DNA of 64,000 nucleotides, taken from NCBI GenBank assembly GCA_947627455.1, contig CANQWC010000007.1, positions 1 through 64,000 on the forward strand, in the 5' to 3' direction. This stretch comes from an uncultured Clostridia bacterium (GTDB lineage: Bacteria > Bacillota > Clostridia > Oscillospirales > Ruminococcaceae). The translations under genes and the position numbers were made by a program. The notes beneath the pieces were generated by a model that was given only the letters and a program-made list of their open reading frames with translations, made no database searches and was not told the origin of the DNA. This document shows, one piece after another, positions 27,301 through 37,043 of this stretch (the stretch's first letter is position 1; each line of letters starts with the position of its first letter).

Positions 27301-29698
27301 AGCCATAAATCGGGATATATTTCGGCGACGGCTTTCTGATCCAGCCAAGCCTTTTGAGAATGCTCGCGATATCATAGCTGTCCTTTTTCTGCATCTTATT
27401 GATTGGCAGCCTGAAGCACTCGCACCAAATCTCGACGTTTGAGACCTCAGTACGCTGGGCCACTCCTTTCACGAGCTCGCCGCCCTCAGAGTATTCACCG
27501 TCAAGGAAGTCCAGGCGCTGATCGAGCGTCATATAGTCCCAGCCTTCGGGAAGCAGCTCATCGAGGTATTTCTGAACGATGCCTTCGCGGTCATCGGCTT
27601 CAAGAGCCTCAGTCTGCTTCTGCTCCGCGATTTTTTGCGCCTCGGGCGAGAGTATCAGGTTTGTTTCGCCCATGAGGTAGCGGCTGTATACTTCTGCCCA
27701 TATCTGATCGCGGATTTCTGAGGTAATATCCCACGGGTGCCTTGAGCTGGTCCCGCTGACTTCTATTGGCCAGAAACGTCGGTTGCCCGTGATATCTTTG
27801 AGATATCCCGAGAAGTCGTTCACGGTGCCGAAGATTACACACTGACGCGGGTGTCGCTCGATGTTGTGACCATATGCGGCGCGGTAGATGTCTTCCTGGC
27901 GCGATATGAATGATTTAATAGATTCGACGTCGGTTTTCCTCATGCCTTTCATCTCGCTGATTTCGAGGAGCCAGTAGCCTGACAGCTTCTCGGCGGCCGT
28001 TTTATCCTTCATGTCCTCGAATGTAAGGTTGTCCGAGAAATACTGGCCGCCGAGCTTAGCGACGAGCATAGATTTGCCCGTGTTCGGCGGGCCTGAGAGT
28101 ACAAGCATACTGTCGAACTTACACCCAGGCTCATATATTCGCCGCACTGCTGCCATGAGGATTTTTGACGTCGCCTCACGGGTGAAAATGCTGTCTTCGG
28201 CGCCAAGATAGTCGATGAGCAGCGTGTCGACGCGCGGCAGCCCGTCCCAGTTAGGAAGATGCTCGAGGTATTCCTTAATTGGGTGGAAAGAATGCCGTGA
28301 GGCCGTGATGATCTTTTGATCCATTAGCACTTGACGGGCAAATTCAGCGTAGACGGTGCCGATGTAAGTCACAAGCTCTGAATCGTCAGAATCGCGCCAC
28401 GGCCCAGGGATCCTTTTCCACGGCAGGGGCTTGTCTCTTACTTCGATGCAATTTGAGTGGACATTGTAGGAGATGCCTTGAAGATTTGCGTCGTTCTCAA
28501 ATATCCTCTTGGCGTTGAGCATCGACTTAGCGATCGCGCCGCTCTGGTTTCTGGCGAGCTTAGCCCGCCAAGCGTCAGGATCAGGATCATCAGCGAAGTC
28601 TTTAACGGCCTCGTCGTACTGCTCTTCGCTGAGGATTTTTCGCACCTCTTCGTTCTCTGAGGCGAAGCTTATCATCGCCTTATAACTTGGTCGTTGAGTT
28701 GTCGGGGTGTCGCTCGAGACGTTTTCGTCCTCGGCGCCGAAAAGGTGAATGCGGACTAAGTCAAAGGCGTTGCAAAGTTGCCCTCCCGCGGGGTCGGTGC
28801 CGTGGTTTGAGAACGCGAAGCGGCCGCCGTCATAAATTACAAGGCCCGCGGCTGTCGATCCCGCCGCATATGTATAGCGGTCGTCCTTAACTGTCGGGGT
28901 GTAGATTTCTGAGAGAAAAGCGTCGATTGCAGCAGGCACGTCGTAAGCTCGGCAGAAAGCGCCGACCATGCCTTTTTTGAGCGTCGGGTCTTGCTGCTTT
29001 TCCGCAAGTTTGCGCCTGCTCTGAGCTTCTTTGTCCGAAGACGGCCAAAGACTGGCGTCGGTCCAGTCGGGATATCTGGCGAGGATCTTATCAGGGTCGA
29101 GCATTGGCTCGTCGATGTAGTCGTAGAAGTATTCACCGTCGTCTGAGCAGCTGGGCCAGTACATAAGGCGCGACGGCTGGAACGTCGAGGGATCCATGTA
29201 GTCCATGCCGATATCTGTTGCGAGCATACGCGCCACCGCTTCATATTCGTCGGCCGTGACATCGCGTGCAAGCGGGACGAGCAGACGGTAGCGCGGCTTT
29301 GCGGGGCGGTGCTTATGCGTAGAGTAGCAGGCCGCCGCATATCCAGCAAGGAGCGTGAAGTCTTCCCAAAAATTCAGCGGGGCATCGTCGAGGTCGAAGG
29401 ATAGAATCGAGCGTGATGAGACCGTGTGGGCGCCTCGTTTGCCGCCTTCAAGAGTGCCGCCGACAAAGCCGCCGACGTCCTTGATGTTGTCTTGATCTGC
29501 TTTAGTCGCTTTCATGTATTCGGCGTAGGTTTCAGGGGTTTTGATTGGTGTTTCCAGCCGCCGTAAGACATCGGACCAAAGCGTCTGGCGATTTTTCCAC
29601 TTAGTGTCGAAGCGGTTGCGGCCGACCGCGATCCAAAGCTTTCTGTCGTTCTTTAGCGCTGGTGCGGGCTTTAATTCACTTATTTTATTCGACTTCAT
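27266..29698 (-). CDS. VapE/VirE-type primase-helicase
   Basis: LSGPPNTGKSMLVAKLGGQYFSD, GYWLLEISEMKGM, GTVNDFSGYLKDITGNRRFWPI. Confidence 0.92.
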   Translation of the reverse strand: MKSNKISELKPAPALKNDRKLWIAVGRNRFDTKWKNRQTLWSDVLRRLETPIKTPETYAEYMKATKADQDNIKDVGGFVGGTLEGGKRGAHTVSSRSILSFDLDDAPLNFWEDFTLLAGYAAACYSTHKHRPAKPRYRLLVPLARDVTADEYEAVARMLATDIGMDYMDPSTFQPSRLMYWPSCSDDGEYFYDYIDEPMLDPDKILARYPDWTDASLWPSSDKEAQSRRKLAEKQQDPTLKKGMVGAFCRAYDVPAAIDAFLSEIYTPTVKDDRYTYAAGSTAAGLVIYDGGRFAFSNHGTDPAGGQLCNAFDLVRIHLFGAEDENVSSDTPTTQRPSYKAMISFASENEEVRKILSEEQYDEAVKDFADDPDPDAWRAKLARNQSGAIAKSMLNAKRIFENDANLQGISYNVHSNCIEVRDKPLPWKRIPGPWRDSDDSELVTYIGTVYAEFARQVLMDQKIITASRHSFHPIKEYLEHLPNWDGLPRVDTLLIDYLGAEDSIFTREATSKILMAAVRRIYEPGCKFDSMLVLSGPPNTGKSMLVAKLGGQYFSDNLTFEDMKDKTAAEKLSGYWLLEISEMKGMRKTDVESIKSFISRQEDIYRAAYGHNIERHPRQCVIFGTVNDFSGYLKDITGNRRFWPIEVSGTSSRHPWDITSEIRDQIWAEVYSRYLMGETNLILSPEAQKIAEQKQTEALEADDREGIVQKYLDELLPEGWDYMTLDQRLDFLDGEYSEGGELVKGVAQRTEVSNVEIWCECFRLPINKMQKKDSYDIASILKRLGWIRKPSPKYIPIYGSTRTFTRPKKG

Positions 29699-30113
29699 CT
29701 TCTTCGTCGGCTCCTTTTAGCGCTAATTCCTTTATGTATGCGGCTCTAACGTCCTCTTTGCCGTCCTCTGGGCAGTCTGCCAGTAGGCCCTCTATGTTCT
29801 CGCGGCGCAAGTTGCGCAAAGCCTCAATAGCCGTGTCCACGGCGAACTTCATCGCTTGTATATATGCGTCGAAGCCGTAGGCGGTTGATACAGTTAATCC
29901 GAGCGCATCTGTTATGCGATCGAGAAGCTCGCGCCACGCGTCGGAGCCCTGATAATACGTCGCTGTAAAGAATCGCCATAGATCCTCATAGCTGTTGCCG
30001 TCAATGATGTGGAATAATGGCGCACAGCTTACGAAAATTTCTGCAAGGCCCGCCGCGTAGTTTCGTCCGTAGCCTTTTGACATCACAAGTTTAATAAATC
30101 GTTTTTTTGTCAT
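29685..30113 (-). CDS. Phage hypothetical protein
   Basis: 142 aa in replication operon. Confidence 0.6.
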   Translation of the reverse strand: MTKKRFIKLVMSKGYGRNYAAGLAEIFVSCAPLFHIIDGNSYEDLWRFFTATYYQGSDAWRELLDRITDALGLTVSTAYGFDAYIQAMKFAVDTAIEALRNLRRENIEGLLADCPEDGKEDVRAAYIKELALKGADEEDEVE

Positions 30114-30187
30114 GTTGATTTCTCCTTACTGCGTTTTTCAGCTTTGCCCGTCAGGTTGTCCTGGCGGGCTTTATTGTTTATGCGGCG

Positions 30188-30367
30188 CTAATATGCTAAG
30201 GTCGTGTGATTTACGGTCGGCCGGTCCATTTTCGCCTTGCAAGAAGGGCAAAACTCATCTCCAGGCGTCCCGCTCGCTTGGCAGTTTGAGCAGATACAGT
30301 CATAGTCCAATGTGCAGCCGTTGTGGGTTGCTATTATTTCCCAGTGTGCGTGGATAATTTTTTTCAT
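30188..30367 (-). CDS. Zinc-ribbon protein (59 aa), absent from supplied ORF list
   Basis: MKKIIHAHWEIIATHNGCTLDYDCICSNCQASGTPGDEFCPSCKAKMDRPTVNHTTLAY*; CxxC...CxxC. Confidence 0.65.
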   Translation of the reverse strand: MKKIIHAHWEIIATHNGCTLDYDCICSNCQASGTPGDEFCPSCKAKMDRPTVNHTTLAY

Positions 30368-30672
30368 GGTTCCTCGCTTCCTTCCTTTTTGATATAAACT
30401 TCGTCATTTTTTTCCGCTTTTATGATCGAGATGTCCAGATGGACTTCACGCCCGCCATTAAGTCTCCATGCATAGCCTTTCGATCGATTCTGAACCTCTT
30501 GCCCGTACCCGCCGAGCAGCATTTCCACCATGTAATCACGAACGGCGTTAATTGCCTCGTCGGTAACTTCGCTTTTGTGAGCCCACCTTTTACCGTCGGC
30601 CGTGATTTCGCCCGCATAGATGAACGCACCGAGCTCGCCGAGATATACATGATACTCTTTTTCTTTAGCCAT
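30364..30672 (-). CDS. Phage hypothetical protein
   Basis: Start MAKEKEYHVYLGELGAF. Confidence 0.6.
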   Translation of the reverse strand: MAKEKEYHVYLGELGAFIYAGEITADGKRWAHKSEVTDEAINAVRDYMVEMLLGGYGQEVQNRSKGYAWRLNGGREVHLDISIIKAEKNDEVYIKKEGSEEP

Positions 30673-30676
30673 TTTC

Positions 30677-31558
30677 TTACTCCTTATCTTTTCTTTCTTT
30701 AAGTAATTCGCCTGGCGGTTTGGCCTTTTTAGGTGTCCACTCGAACACGGCAGCCGAATCATCAGGACTGCCCTTAGCGGTACCGTGCCGACAGCGATAT
30801 GCACGCTGATAGCCAGGATTTATCAGACGGTCATAGCACCCTTGAACGGAAAGAGACGTGCGCCCGAGACGCTTAGCGATAGCTTCCCAGCTATGCCCCG
30901 CATCTCTCATTTTAAGCATTGTATTTACCTCGTCGTCTGTCCATTTTCGGGTCTGCTTTTTCAGCGGACGCTCGGCGATACCCAGCTCGAAGATCCGACG
31001 CTTGACAGCGTTCTCGCTACGCATAAGCGCGGCGCTCAGATCGTCGTAGCCATATTTCCCTGATTTCAACATGTGCCTGAGTTTGCAGTCTTCGTCGCTT
31101 GTCCACGGAGATTTTTTCAGCTTTTCGGCGGCCTTTGCACGCCGAGCCTCTTTCACCCAAGGCGGTTCTCGGCCGAGAATACCTTCGGCCATGTGACTTA
31201 GATCCACAAGATCTTTGTTGTTTTCGGCCCACGTCCAAAATTCATCGATGTCGACCATGGCATAGCGTCGACAGTTGAGGCTTTTTTGATACCTGAGCGG
31301 GAAGCCGAAGCGAACCCAGCGGGCCTTAGCCGCACGGTAATAATTACGATTGCGGTCGCCCAGCGCTTCGCAGAGTTGGGATAAAGTAATCAACGGGCCG
31401 CTATGAATGTGACGGCCAAGGCCCATTCTTTGAGCTCTGACTTTCACGGCCTCGATGGTTCGGCCGAGCTTTTTCGCGATGCTCGGAATTGATATTACGC
31501 CCCATTTATCTTCGAGGTATTCAATTTCTTCGGGGGTCCATTTTTTACCCGTGCTCAT
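30677..31558 (-). CDS. Protein with three SANT/Myb-like helix-turn-helix repeats
   Basis: WTPEEIEYLEDKWG...IAKKLGRT; WTSDEDCKLRHMLKSGKYGYDDLSAALMRSENAV; WTDDEVNTMLKMRDAGHSWEAIAKRLGRTSLSV. Confidence 0.7.
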   Translation of the reverse strand: MSTGKKWTPEEIEYLEDKWGVISIPSIAKKLGRTIEAVKVRAQRMGLGRHIHSGPLITLSQLCEALGDRNRNYYRAAKARWVRFGFPLRYQKSLNCRRYAMVDIDEFWTWAENNKDLVDLSHMAEGILGREPPWVKEARRAKAAEKLKKSPWTSDEDCKLRHMLKSGKYGYDDLSAALMRSENAVKRRIFELGIAERPLKKQTRKWTDDEVNTMLKMRDAGHSWEAIAKRLGRTSLSVQGCYDRLINPGYQRAYRCRHGTAKGSPDDSAAVFEWTPKKAKPPGELLKERKDKE

Positions 31559-31791
31559 TTCGCGTATAGGCTATAAAATGAGCCGTTTATGATTGCCGCA
31601 TAGAATTTGTTACAAGCTTCTTGAGTTGAGAATATCTTTTCGTAGGAATACCCCGTCGCTTGAGGCTCATAAAATCTAACCGAGTAGAGCTTCTGTTTGC
31701 TGGCCGTGTAGATTTCTTCACGGCTGAAGCTTACAAACTTATCAAGATTTATGACGGTGTCCTTATCGTCACCGAGTCTGATCCAAAACAT
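31555..31791 (-). CDS. Phage hypothetical protein
   Basis: ORF in compact operon. Confidence 0.5.
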   Translation of the reverse strand: MFWIRLGDDKDTVINLDKFVSFSREEIYTASKQKLYSVRFYEPQATGYSYEKIFSTQEACNKFYAAIINGSFYSLYAK

Positions 31792-31810
31792 AGTTAAGCT
31801 CCTTTCGTTT

Positions 31811-31996
31811 TTATATTGAATCGGTCGAGCTGGTCATGCGCTTGCAGCAGGGGCAGCGCATTTGCCAGACCGTGCTGTTCTTGCAAAATGCCCGAACGGT
31901 TTCGTCTTCCGATGCGACCCATTCGCAGCCGCAAACGTGGCATTTAAACTTCTTTATTATCTGCTCTGGGTGGCCTTGCTTGATTATCTTGATCAT
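31811..31996 (-). CDS. Zinc-binding hypothetical protein
   Basis: CHVCGCEW...CPCC. Confidence 0.55.
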   Translation of the reverse strand: MIKIIKQGHPEQIIKKFKCHVCGCEWVASEDETVRAFCKNSTVWQMRCPCCKRMTSSTDSI

Positions 31997-31999
31997 TTT

Positions 32000-32224
32000 T
32001 TAGCACTCCTTTTTTACTCTGACTTCACATACACTGTTAAAAGCGATATATTCGGTGTCCGTTTCTTTGATCCGCATACAGAAGCGCTCCTTGATTATTT
32101 CTTCGGCCATTTCCGCCTTGTCGAGAAATGAATAGATAGCGGTTTGAATTGTTGATTTATCAGCCATTTTTGAATAATAGGCATACTTTTTGAGCAGATA
32201 CTCAACCATCGCCATTTCGTTCAT
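32000..32224 (-). CDS. Phage hypothetical protein
   Basis: ORF in compact operon. Confidence 0.5.
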   Translation of the reverse strand: MNEMAMVEYLLKKYAYYSKMADKSTIQTAIYSFLDKAEMAEEIIKERFCMRIKETDTEYIAFNSVCEVRVKKEC

Positions 32225-32235
32225 CTCGCGTCCTC

Positions 32236-32745
32236 CTAAAACTTCATAAAGCAGCCCCAGAATGTGCCGCTTGCCTTGCCCGAGTGATGCCCGAAAAGCG
32301 GCTTTTCACCGATTGCTCTCCATACATCGGCGGCAGGAATATCATGCTCACTCCACTTGAAAATAAGAACGCCGTCGGGTTTCAATACTCGCATACACTC
32401 CTTGAATCCGTCGTGAATCATCTGCGGCCAGTTTTCGCCGAGCTTGCCGTACTTTTTAACAAGCCAAGAGGTCTCTTTTGCCCGAACGAGGTGCGGTGGG
32501 TCGAATACGACGAGTGAGAATGAGTTATTCTCGAATGGCAGCGCGGTGAAATCGCAGACGATGTCAGGTTCGACAAGACATATCCGCTCCTCAGTCCCGT
32601 CATGACTTTTCCAGATCATCTGATTTTCGCTGCGAATGTCGCAGTAGACGGCCGCAGGGTGATTCTTGTTGAACCATATAGTCCGCGAGCCGCAGGTTGC
32701 GTCGAGGATTTTCTTTTGTGCCAGATCTATTGATATATTGTTCAA
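32236..32745 (-). CDS. Class I SAM-dependent methyltransferase-like protein
   Basis: KKILDATCGSRTIWF and LVVFDPPHLVRAKETSW. Confidence 0.75.
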   Translation of the reverse strand: MNNISIDLAQKKILDATCGSRTIWFNKNHPAAVYCDIRSENQMIWKSHDGTEERICLVEPDIVCDFTALPFENNSFSLVVFDPPHLVRAKETSWLVKKYGKLGENWPQMIHDGFKECMRVLKPDGVLIFKWSEHDIPAADVWRAIGEKPLFGHHSGKASGTFWGCFMKF

Positions 32746-32758
32746 ACTGCTGCCCCCC

Positions 32759-32899
32759 TCAAAATGTCACCGCCGCGTTTAATACCGCCGCGGCTATCCA
32801 GTAGACGGCCTTTCGCCAATCGCCGCTGAACCCGTAAAACACCGCCGCGCCTACGTCGAGTAGAATCAATGTCAGCGGGAAAATTAACTCTTTTTTCAT
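32759..32899 (-). CDS. Small membrane protein (46 aa), absent from supplied ORF list
   Basis: MKKELIFPLTLILLDVGAAVFYGFSGDWRKAVYWIAAAVLNAAVTF*. Confidence 0.5.
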   Translation of the reverse strand: MKKELIFPLTLILLDVGAAVFYGFSGDWRKAVYWIAAAVLNAAVTF

Positions 32900-32908
32900 A
32901 GGCTCGCC

Positions 32909-33655
32909 TCATTCTACCCAAAACCTGTCGGGCAGCATATCAATAAGCGCATCGAGAGCGCGAGCCTCGTCGCAAGGATATTGAAAGCCAGCCGAGGCGG
33001 TGTTCGCTTTTTGATATGCATCTTCAATTTTTCTGATCTGGTCGATGAGAGACTGATTGCTGCCCTTGACGATCTCAATCGTAGCTTTGAGATGGTCGTA
33101 GCGTTGCTTCAGCTCGTAATAGCCCAAGAAGAGACGCATGTTGAAGCTTATTGTATTCAGCATTTCCGCCTTTGTTTTTCTCATGAGGCGCTTGCCAGCG
33201 TCTTCGGTGGCATATTCCCGCTCCCAGCTCGTGAGCTTGAAATAATCCTCTTCGGCCGCATCAAAGCCGACGATGTTGTAAAGATCGCCAACGAGGTAAA
33301 CGGTGCAGTCATTATATTCTTGCTCGGCTTCGCTTTGATCGCGATATAGGTGGTGGCTGCTCAGAGCGTCGATAAGCTTATAGCAGTCGCCTTCAAGATC
33401 TGCAAAAGCAATTTTAAACTCAAAAGCTTCCTCGTCATCTCCATCGAGAGCCGCAAGGAATTTTTCATCGTCGGCGACCGTGTCGTGAATATCGATACAG
33501 GCGTCTTGAATTTCTTGAAGCGTCTCAATCATGAGCCCGTAGTCCATGTCCGCAAGCGCGGGCTTTTTATAGCGTAGCTGTTTCGCAAGCTGCGCTTTAT
33601 ATTCTTCAGACTTTGCCACCTTTAACACTCCTTTTCTCTCTTTTTGAGCAGCCAC
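32909..33655 (-). CDS. Phage hypothetical protein
   Basis: Start may be MAKSEEYKAQLAKQLR-region; acidic/helical. Confidence 0.5.
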   Translation of the reverse strand: MAAQKERKGVLKVAKSEEYKAQLAKQLRYKKPALADMDYGLMIETLQEIQDACIDIHDTVADDEKFLAALDGDDEEAFEFKIAFADLEGDCYKLIDALSSHHLYRDQSEAEQEYNDCTVYLVGDLYNIVGFDAAEEDYFKLTSWEREYATEDAGKRLMRKTKAEMLNTISFNMRLFLGYYELKQRYDHLKATIEIVKGSNQSLIDQIRKIEDAYQKANTASAGFQYPCDEARALDALIDMLPDRFWVE

Positions 33656-33966
33656 GCGGGAGCGTTGAACATTGTGCCCTCGCGTTCCCAGTGCGGGTGA
33701 CGCCAGAATTTCTTTTCACATACGGCGCTGCAAAAGCGGGTCCTTCGGTCGCCTGTTCCCTGCTCGGTGACGACTACCCGCCCGCAGTGGGCGCAGGTAA
33801 AAGTAATCGACGGGTTTTCGGCGTTCATGTCGTGGTTATGGGTGTACTGATTGCAGCATTTCGCCGAGCAATATTTTTGAGTGACTGTTGATGGTGAAAA
33901 CTCTTTTCCGCAGTTATGACATTTCATTTTCTGGCTCCTTTTAATCACTTTCTTCCACCTCTGCAA
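33622..33966 (-). CDS. Zinc-finger protein
   Basis: CHNCGKEFSPSTVTQKYCSAKCCNQY...CAHCGR...FCSAVC. Confidence 0.65.
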   Translation of the reverse strand: MQRWKKVIKRSQKMKCHNCGKEFSPSTVTQKYCSAKCCNQYTHNHDMNAENPSITFTCAHCGRVVVTEQGTGDRRTRFCSAVCEKKFWRHPHWEREGTMFNAPAWLLKKREKEC

Positions 33967-34360
33967 GAGGACACCAAGCGGGCTTTTCCCGAGATACTTT
34001 AATATGTTCGAGGCTATAATAGCTGTGACGGCAATATCGCTCTATGTTATCGTAGTAGTAGCACTTATTGCACTGCTTTGGAAAACGCTTCATCGGCGTT
34101 AATGCGTATATCTTTGTTTTTGCGGATCCCTGCTCAGCCAGCTTCGGCCCTTCTTCTTTTTTGACGGGCTCTAAGCCCATAAGCTTGACCGCCTCGTCGG
34201 GGTGCCTTACTACGAACACATCACACTCTTCAAAAACGCCTGTACTTTGAAAAGATAATGGGCAATTGGCGCACTGGTCTATTGTTTTGCAAAATGTATC
34301 TTTTGCATGGCCTAAGCTTTCAAACGTCATTTTATATTTCATCGATATTTTATATTTCAC
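33941..34360 (-). CDS. Cys-rich protein, paralog of next ORF
   Basis: CANCPLSF...FVVRHPDEAVKLMGLEPV. Confidence 0.5.
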   Translation of the reverse strand: MKYKISMKYKMTFESLGHAKDTFCKTIDQCANCPLSFQSTGVFEECDVFVVRHPDEAVKLMGLEPVKKEEGPKLAEQGSAKTKIYALTPMKRFPKQCNKCYYYDNIERYCRHSYYSLEHIKVSREKPAWCPLAEVEESD

Positions 34361-34631
34361 CGATCACCAAACTCCTTGTTTTCAGCCCACAATCCTCATC
34401 TATTTCTTCAATAGTTTCGAGCCCCATGAGCTCGGCAGCCTCGTCGGGGTGCTCTACAAAAAACGCATAGCATCCTTGATCTTTATGGTTCCTCATGTAG
34501 CTGAGTGGACACTCATCGCAGCAGTAGCCTATTCCGTAATTTATTGCGCGAGTACGGCAATAGGCTCGTTGTGCATCAGTCAAGGCGTTAAACGTTCTAT
34601 CAATTGTAGCTTTTAATCTATACTTTTTCAT
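34350..34631 (-). CDS. Cys-rich protein, paralog of previous ORF
   Basis: CDECPLSY...FFVEHPDEAAELMGLETI. Confidence 0.5.
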   Translation of the reverse strand: MKKYRLKATIDRTFNALTDAQRAYCRTRAINYGIGYCCDECPLSYMRNHKDQGCYAFFVEHPDEAAELMGLETIEEIDEDCGLKTRSLVIGEI

Positions 34632-34648
34632 CGTTCACCTCTAAATGA

Positions 34649-34903
34649 TTAACGGCGTATAACGTCCTCGTAATTTTTCAAATTTTTCTTGAGTTCATCA
34701 AGAGCGACGGACAGATCATCTGTGGCCCCGTCGATGTCTTCGACTTCCCACTCATGCGTGTCGCTGTTGTATACTGTAGGGACAAGTGCCCTCGCCAAAC
34801 AGTCCACTGTCTCGATGACAGAATGCAGGAGCGGAATCAGGCAGTCCTTATCATTTGTCACGATTTTTACACCCTCAATCTTTTTTATAATAGCAACATT
34901 CAT
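34649..34903 (-). CDS. Phage hypothetical protein
   Basis: ORF in compact operon. Confidence 0.45.
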   Translation of the reverse strand: MNVAIIKKIEGVKIVTNDKDCLIPLLHSVIETVDCLARALVPTVYNSDTHEWEVEDIDGATDDLSVALDELKKNLKNYEDVIRR

Positions 34904-37043
34904 ACGTTCCGCCTTTTAAAGGCAATCCTGGCGCCCAGCTGATAGGCTCGGCCATGGCCGCGTCGATAACTTCGGCAGCCTTGGTGTCCTCGATTGGCAC
35001 GTCGACGATCATTTCGTCGTGGACGTGTGCGACAATGTTATAGCCCATGTCCGTGATTTGGATCAGCTTTTCGGCGAGACAGTCACGAGCGGTGGCCTGT
35101 ATGATGTTCTCGGTGATTTTTCCGCCATAAGTATCAAGCTTCGTCCATGTATTCGTCTGATTGTTGTTCTTCTTACCGAGGCCCCAATATTCAAGCGCGT
35201 CGCCCTGCTCTTTGTCTCGATTCACCGTCGCACCCCAGTAACATATCGGTCGACCTGACGGTAAGCGTATGAATAGGCAGCGGGTGTCACGTACAACGGC
35301 CGTGTAAAATTCAATTTTGACGCTGCCGCCTGCTACGGATACACGAATAGGGTATACTGAGGGTCGCCGATCTTCAATCGCTCTGATCGCGGCATTCTCG
35401 AAGGATTTCCAAAGCTTCACGATGTTCGGCGATGCGGCGCGCCACTGTTTTACGATTTTTGGCAGTTCGTCTTCGGGTATCTTACCCGCCTTGTCCATGG
35501 CCTTCATCGCTCCGACGCCGCCGCCGTATCCGAGAGCGAGCTCGGCAACTTTGCCGCGTTGTCTGAGGTGAGCATTCTGGCCGTGCTTTTCGACGGGCAC
35601 TCCGAACATTTTAGCCGCGCTGGCGCAATAGATGTCGCCGCCATTCCGAAAAATGTCAAGTCGCCATTCTTCATCGGCAAGCCAAGCGATTACACGCGCC
35701 TCAATTGCCGAGAAGTCCGAGACAACAAAGCGGCAGTTTTCCGACGGTATGAGAGCGGTGCGCACCAGTTCGCTGAATATTTGCGCGGGTTCTCCGTAGA
35801 GAAGCTCAAGCCCTTCAAAATCTTTATCGGCGACGAGGGTCCGCGCAAGGTCGAGATCCTCAACATGGTTTTGCGGGAGATTGTGAAGCTGTACGATGTG
35901 CCCCGCCCAGCGCCCCGTCCTGTTGGCGCCGTAGAATCTGAACATGCCGCGAAGGCGATCATCGTCGCAAACGGCGCCGAGCATGGCGGAATATTTTGAT
36001 ATAGATGTCTTGCCGAGGGCTTGTCTGATTTCAAGCATACGGCGCACATCGGGATCCTTGATATCGCGAGCCAATGCTTGAGAGACCACATCTTTTGAGA
36101 GGCTGTCCATCAGCTCAGGTTCACCGTGTTCCGCAAGCCATTTTTTGAGTTGTACTGGGCTGTTGGGATTACTAAGCCCTGTCAGTTGGCGAGCCTCTTC
36201 CATAAGAATTTCTTGTCTTTCATCGTCATGGGCGACGATGCCCTCAGCATAGTCGCGATCAATGCGAACGCCGCGATCATTGATAATCTGGTCGACCGTC
36301 CAAAGGCGCTGCTCCTTAGCATTCGGCCTGAACGCCATGAGATCTTTGAGTATGCTCTGCTCAGCTTTTACGTCCTGCTTGTTGTAGTCAAGGTATAGCT
36401 GCCATTTCGCTGGATCGTCGCGGGGCATGTTCCGCGTGCGGCCGCCGTTTTTTGAGGTCGGTGCGCACGGCTTCGAGAAGTACTGAATCAACGTTTTGCC
36501 CGTCTTGAGTTTCTGCTTATCTTCGGGTAGGCCCAAAACTTGGGTTACACTTCCGAGGCTTGGCGGCAGGCCGAGAGTTGCAGCGAGCACCGCAGTACAA
36601 AGCCAGGATTCAGGATTGCATTCGAGGCCGTAGTAGCTTCGGCAGCATGTCCGCTCGAAATTAGCGTTGTAAGCGGTCTTGATGTATCGGTCATCGGCTA
36701 CGAGCTCAAGGAATTCGTCTTCATCGCCGTCAAGCCCAGTAAAAACGGGTGAATCGTCGATGAGTAATGCGTTGCCACTTACGATGACGCCTGGGCGCTG
36801 AGCGAATCGGCGCGGCATAAATGTACGCACCTCATCGCTCTCGCTTTTACAGTAAGAGACAATCAAGATTTCAAAGTCTGGACAGCTGCTGTAAGCATAG
36901 GCCCCGCGGTCGATATCGACTGAGCTGTAAGTCTCGAAGTCAATACCCACAAAGAGGGGATTATCCGAGAAGGTCATCGTCCTCGTCCTCGTCGTCTCCG
37001 AAGTCGTCGTCGGCCGTGCTGATGTCTCCGCCAAGGCTTTCAC
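34875..37043 (-). CDS. Family A DNA polymerase
   Basis: FVGIDFETYSSVD exonuclease-like motif; FVVSDFSAIEARVIAWLA; NIVAHVHDEMIVDVP. Confidence 0.95.
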   Translation of the reverse strand: MKALAETSARPTTTSETTRTRTMTFSDNPLFVGIDFETYSSVDIDRGAYAYSSCPDFEILIVSYCKSESDEVRTFMPRRFAQRPGVIVSGNALLIDDSPVFTGLDGDEDEFLELVADDRYIKTAYNANFERTCCRSYYGLECNPESWLCTAVLAATLGLPPSLGSVTQVLGLPEDKQKLKTGKTLIQYFSKPCAPTSKNGGRTRNMPRDDPAKWQLYLDYNKQDVKAEQSILKDLMAFRPNAKEQRLWTVDQIINDRGVRIDRDYAEGIVAHDDERQEILMEEARQLTGLSNPNSPVQLKKWLAEHGEPELMDSLSKDVVSQALARDIKDPDVRRMLEIRQALGKTSISKYSAMLGAVCDDDRLRGMFRFYGANRTGRWAGHIVQLHNLPQNHVEDLDLARTLVADKDFEGLELLYGEPAQIFSELVRTALIPSENCRFVVSDFSAIEARVIAWLADEEWRLDIFRNGGDIYCASAAKMFGVPVEKHGQNAHLRQRGKVAELALGYGGGVGAMKAMDKAGKIPEDELPKIVKQWRAASPNIVKLWKSFENAAIRAIEDRRPSVYPIRVSVAGGSVKIEFYTAVVRDTRCLFIRLPSGRPICYWGATVNRDKEQGDALEYWGLGKKNNNQTNTWTKLDTYGGKITENIIQATARDCLAEKLIQITDMGYNIVAHVHDEMIVDVPIEDTKAAEVIDAAMAEPISWAPGLPLKGGTYECCYYKKD

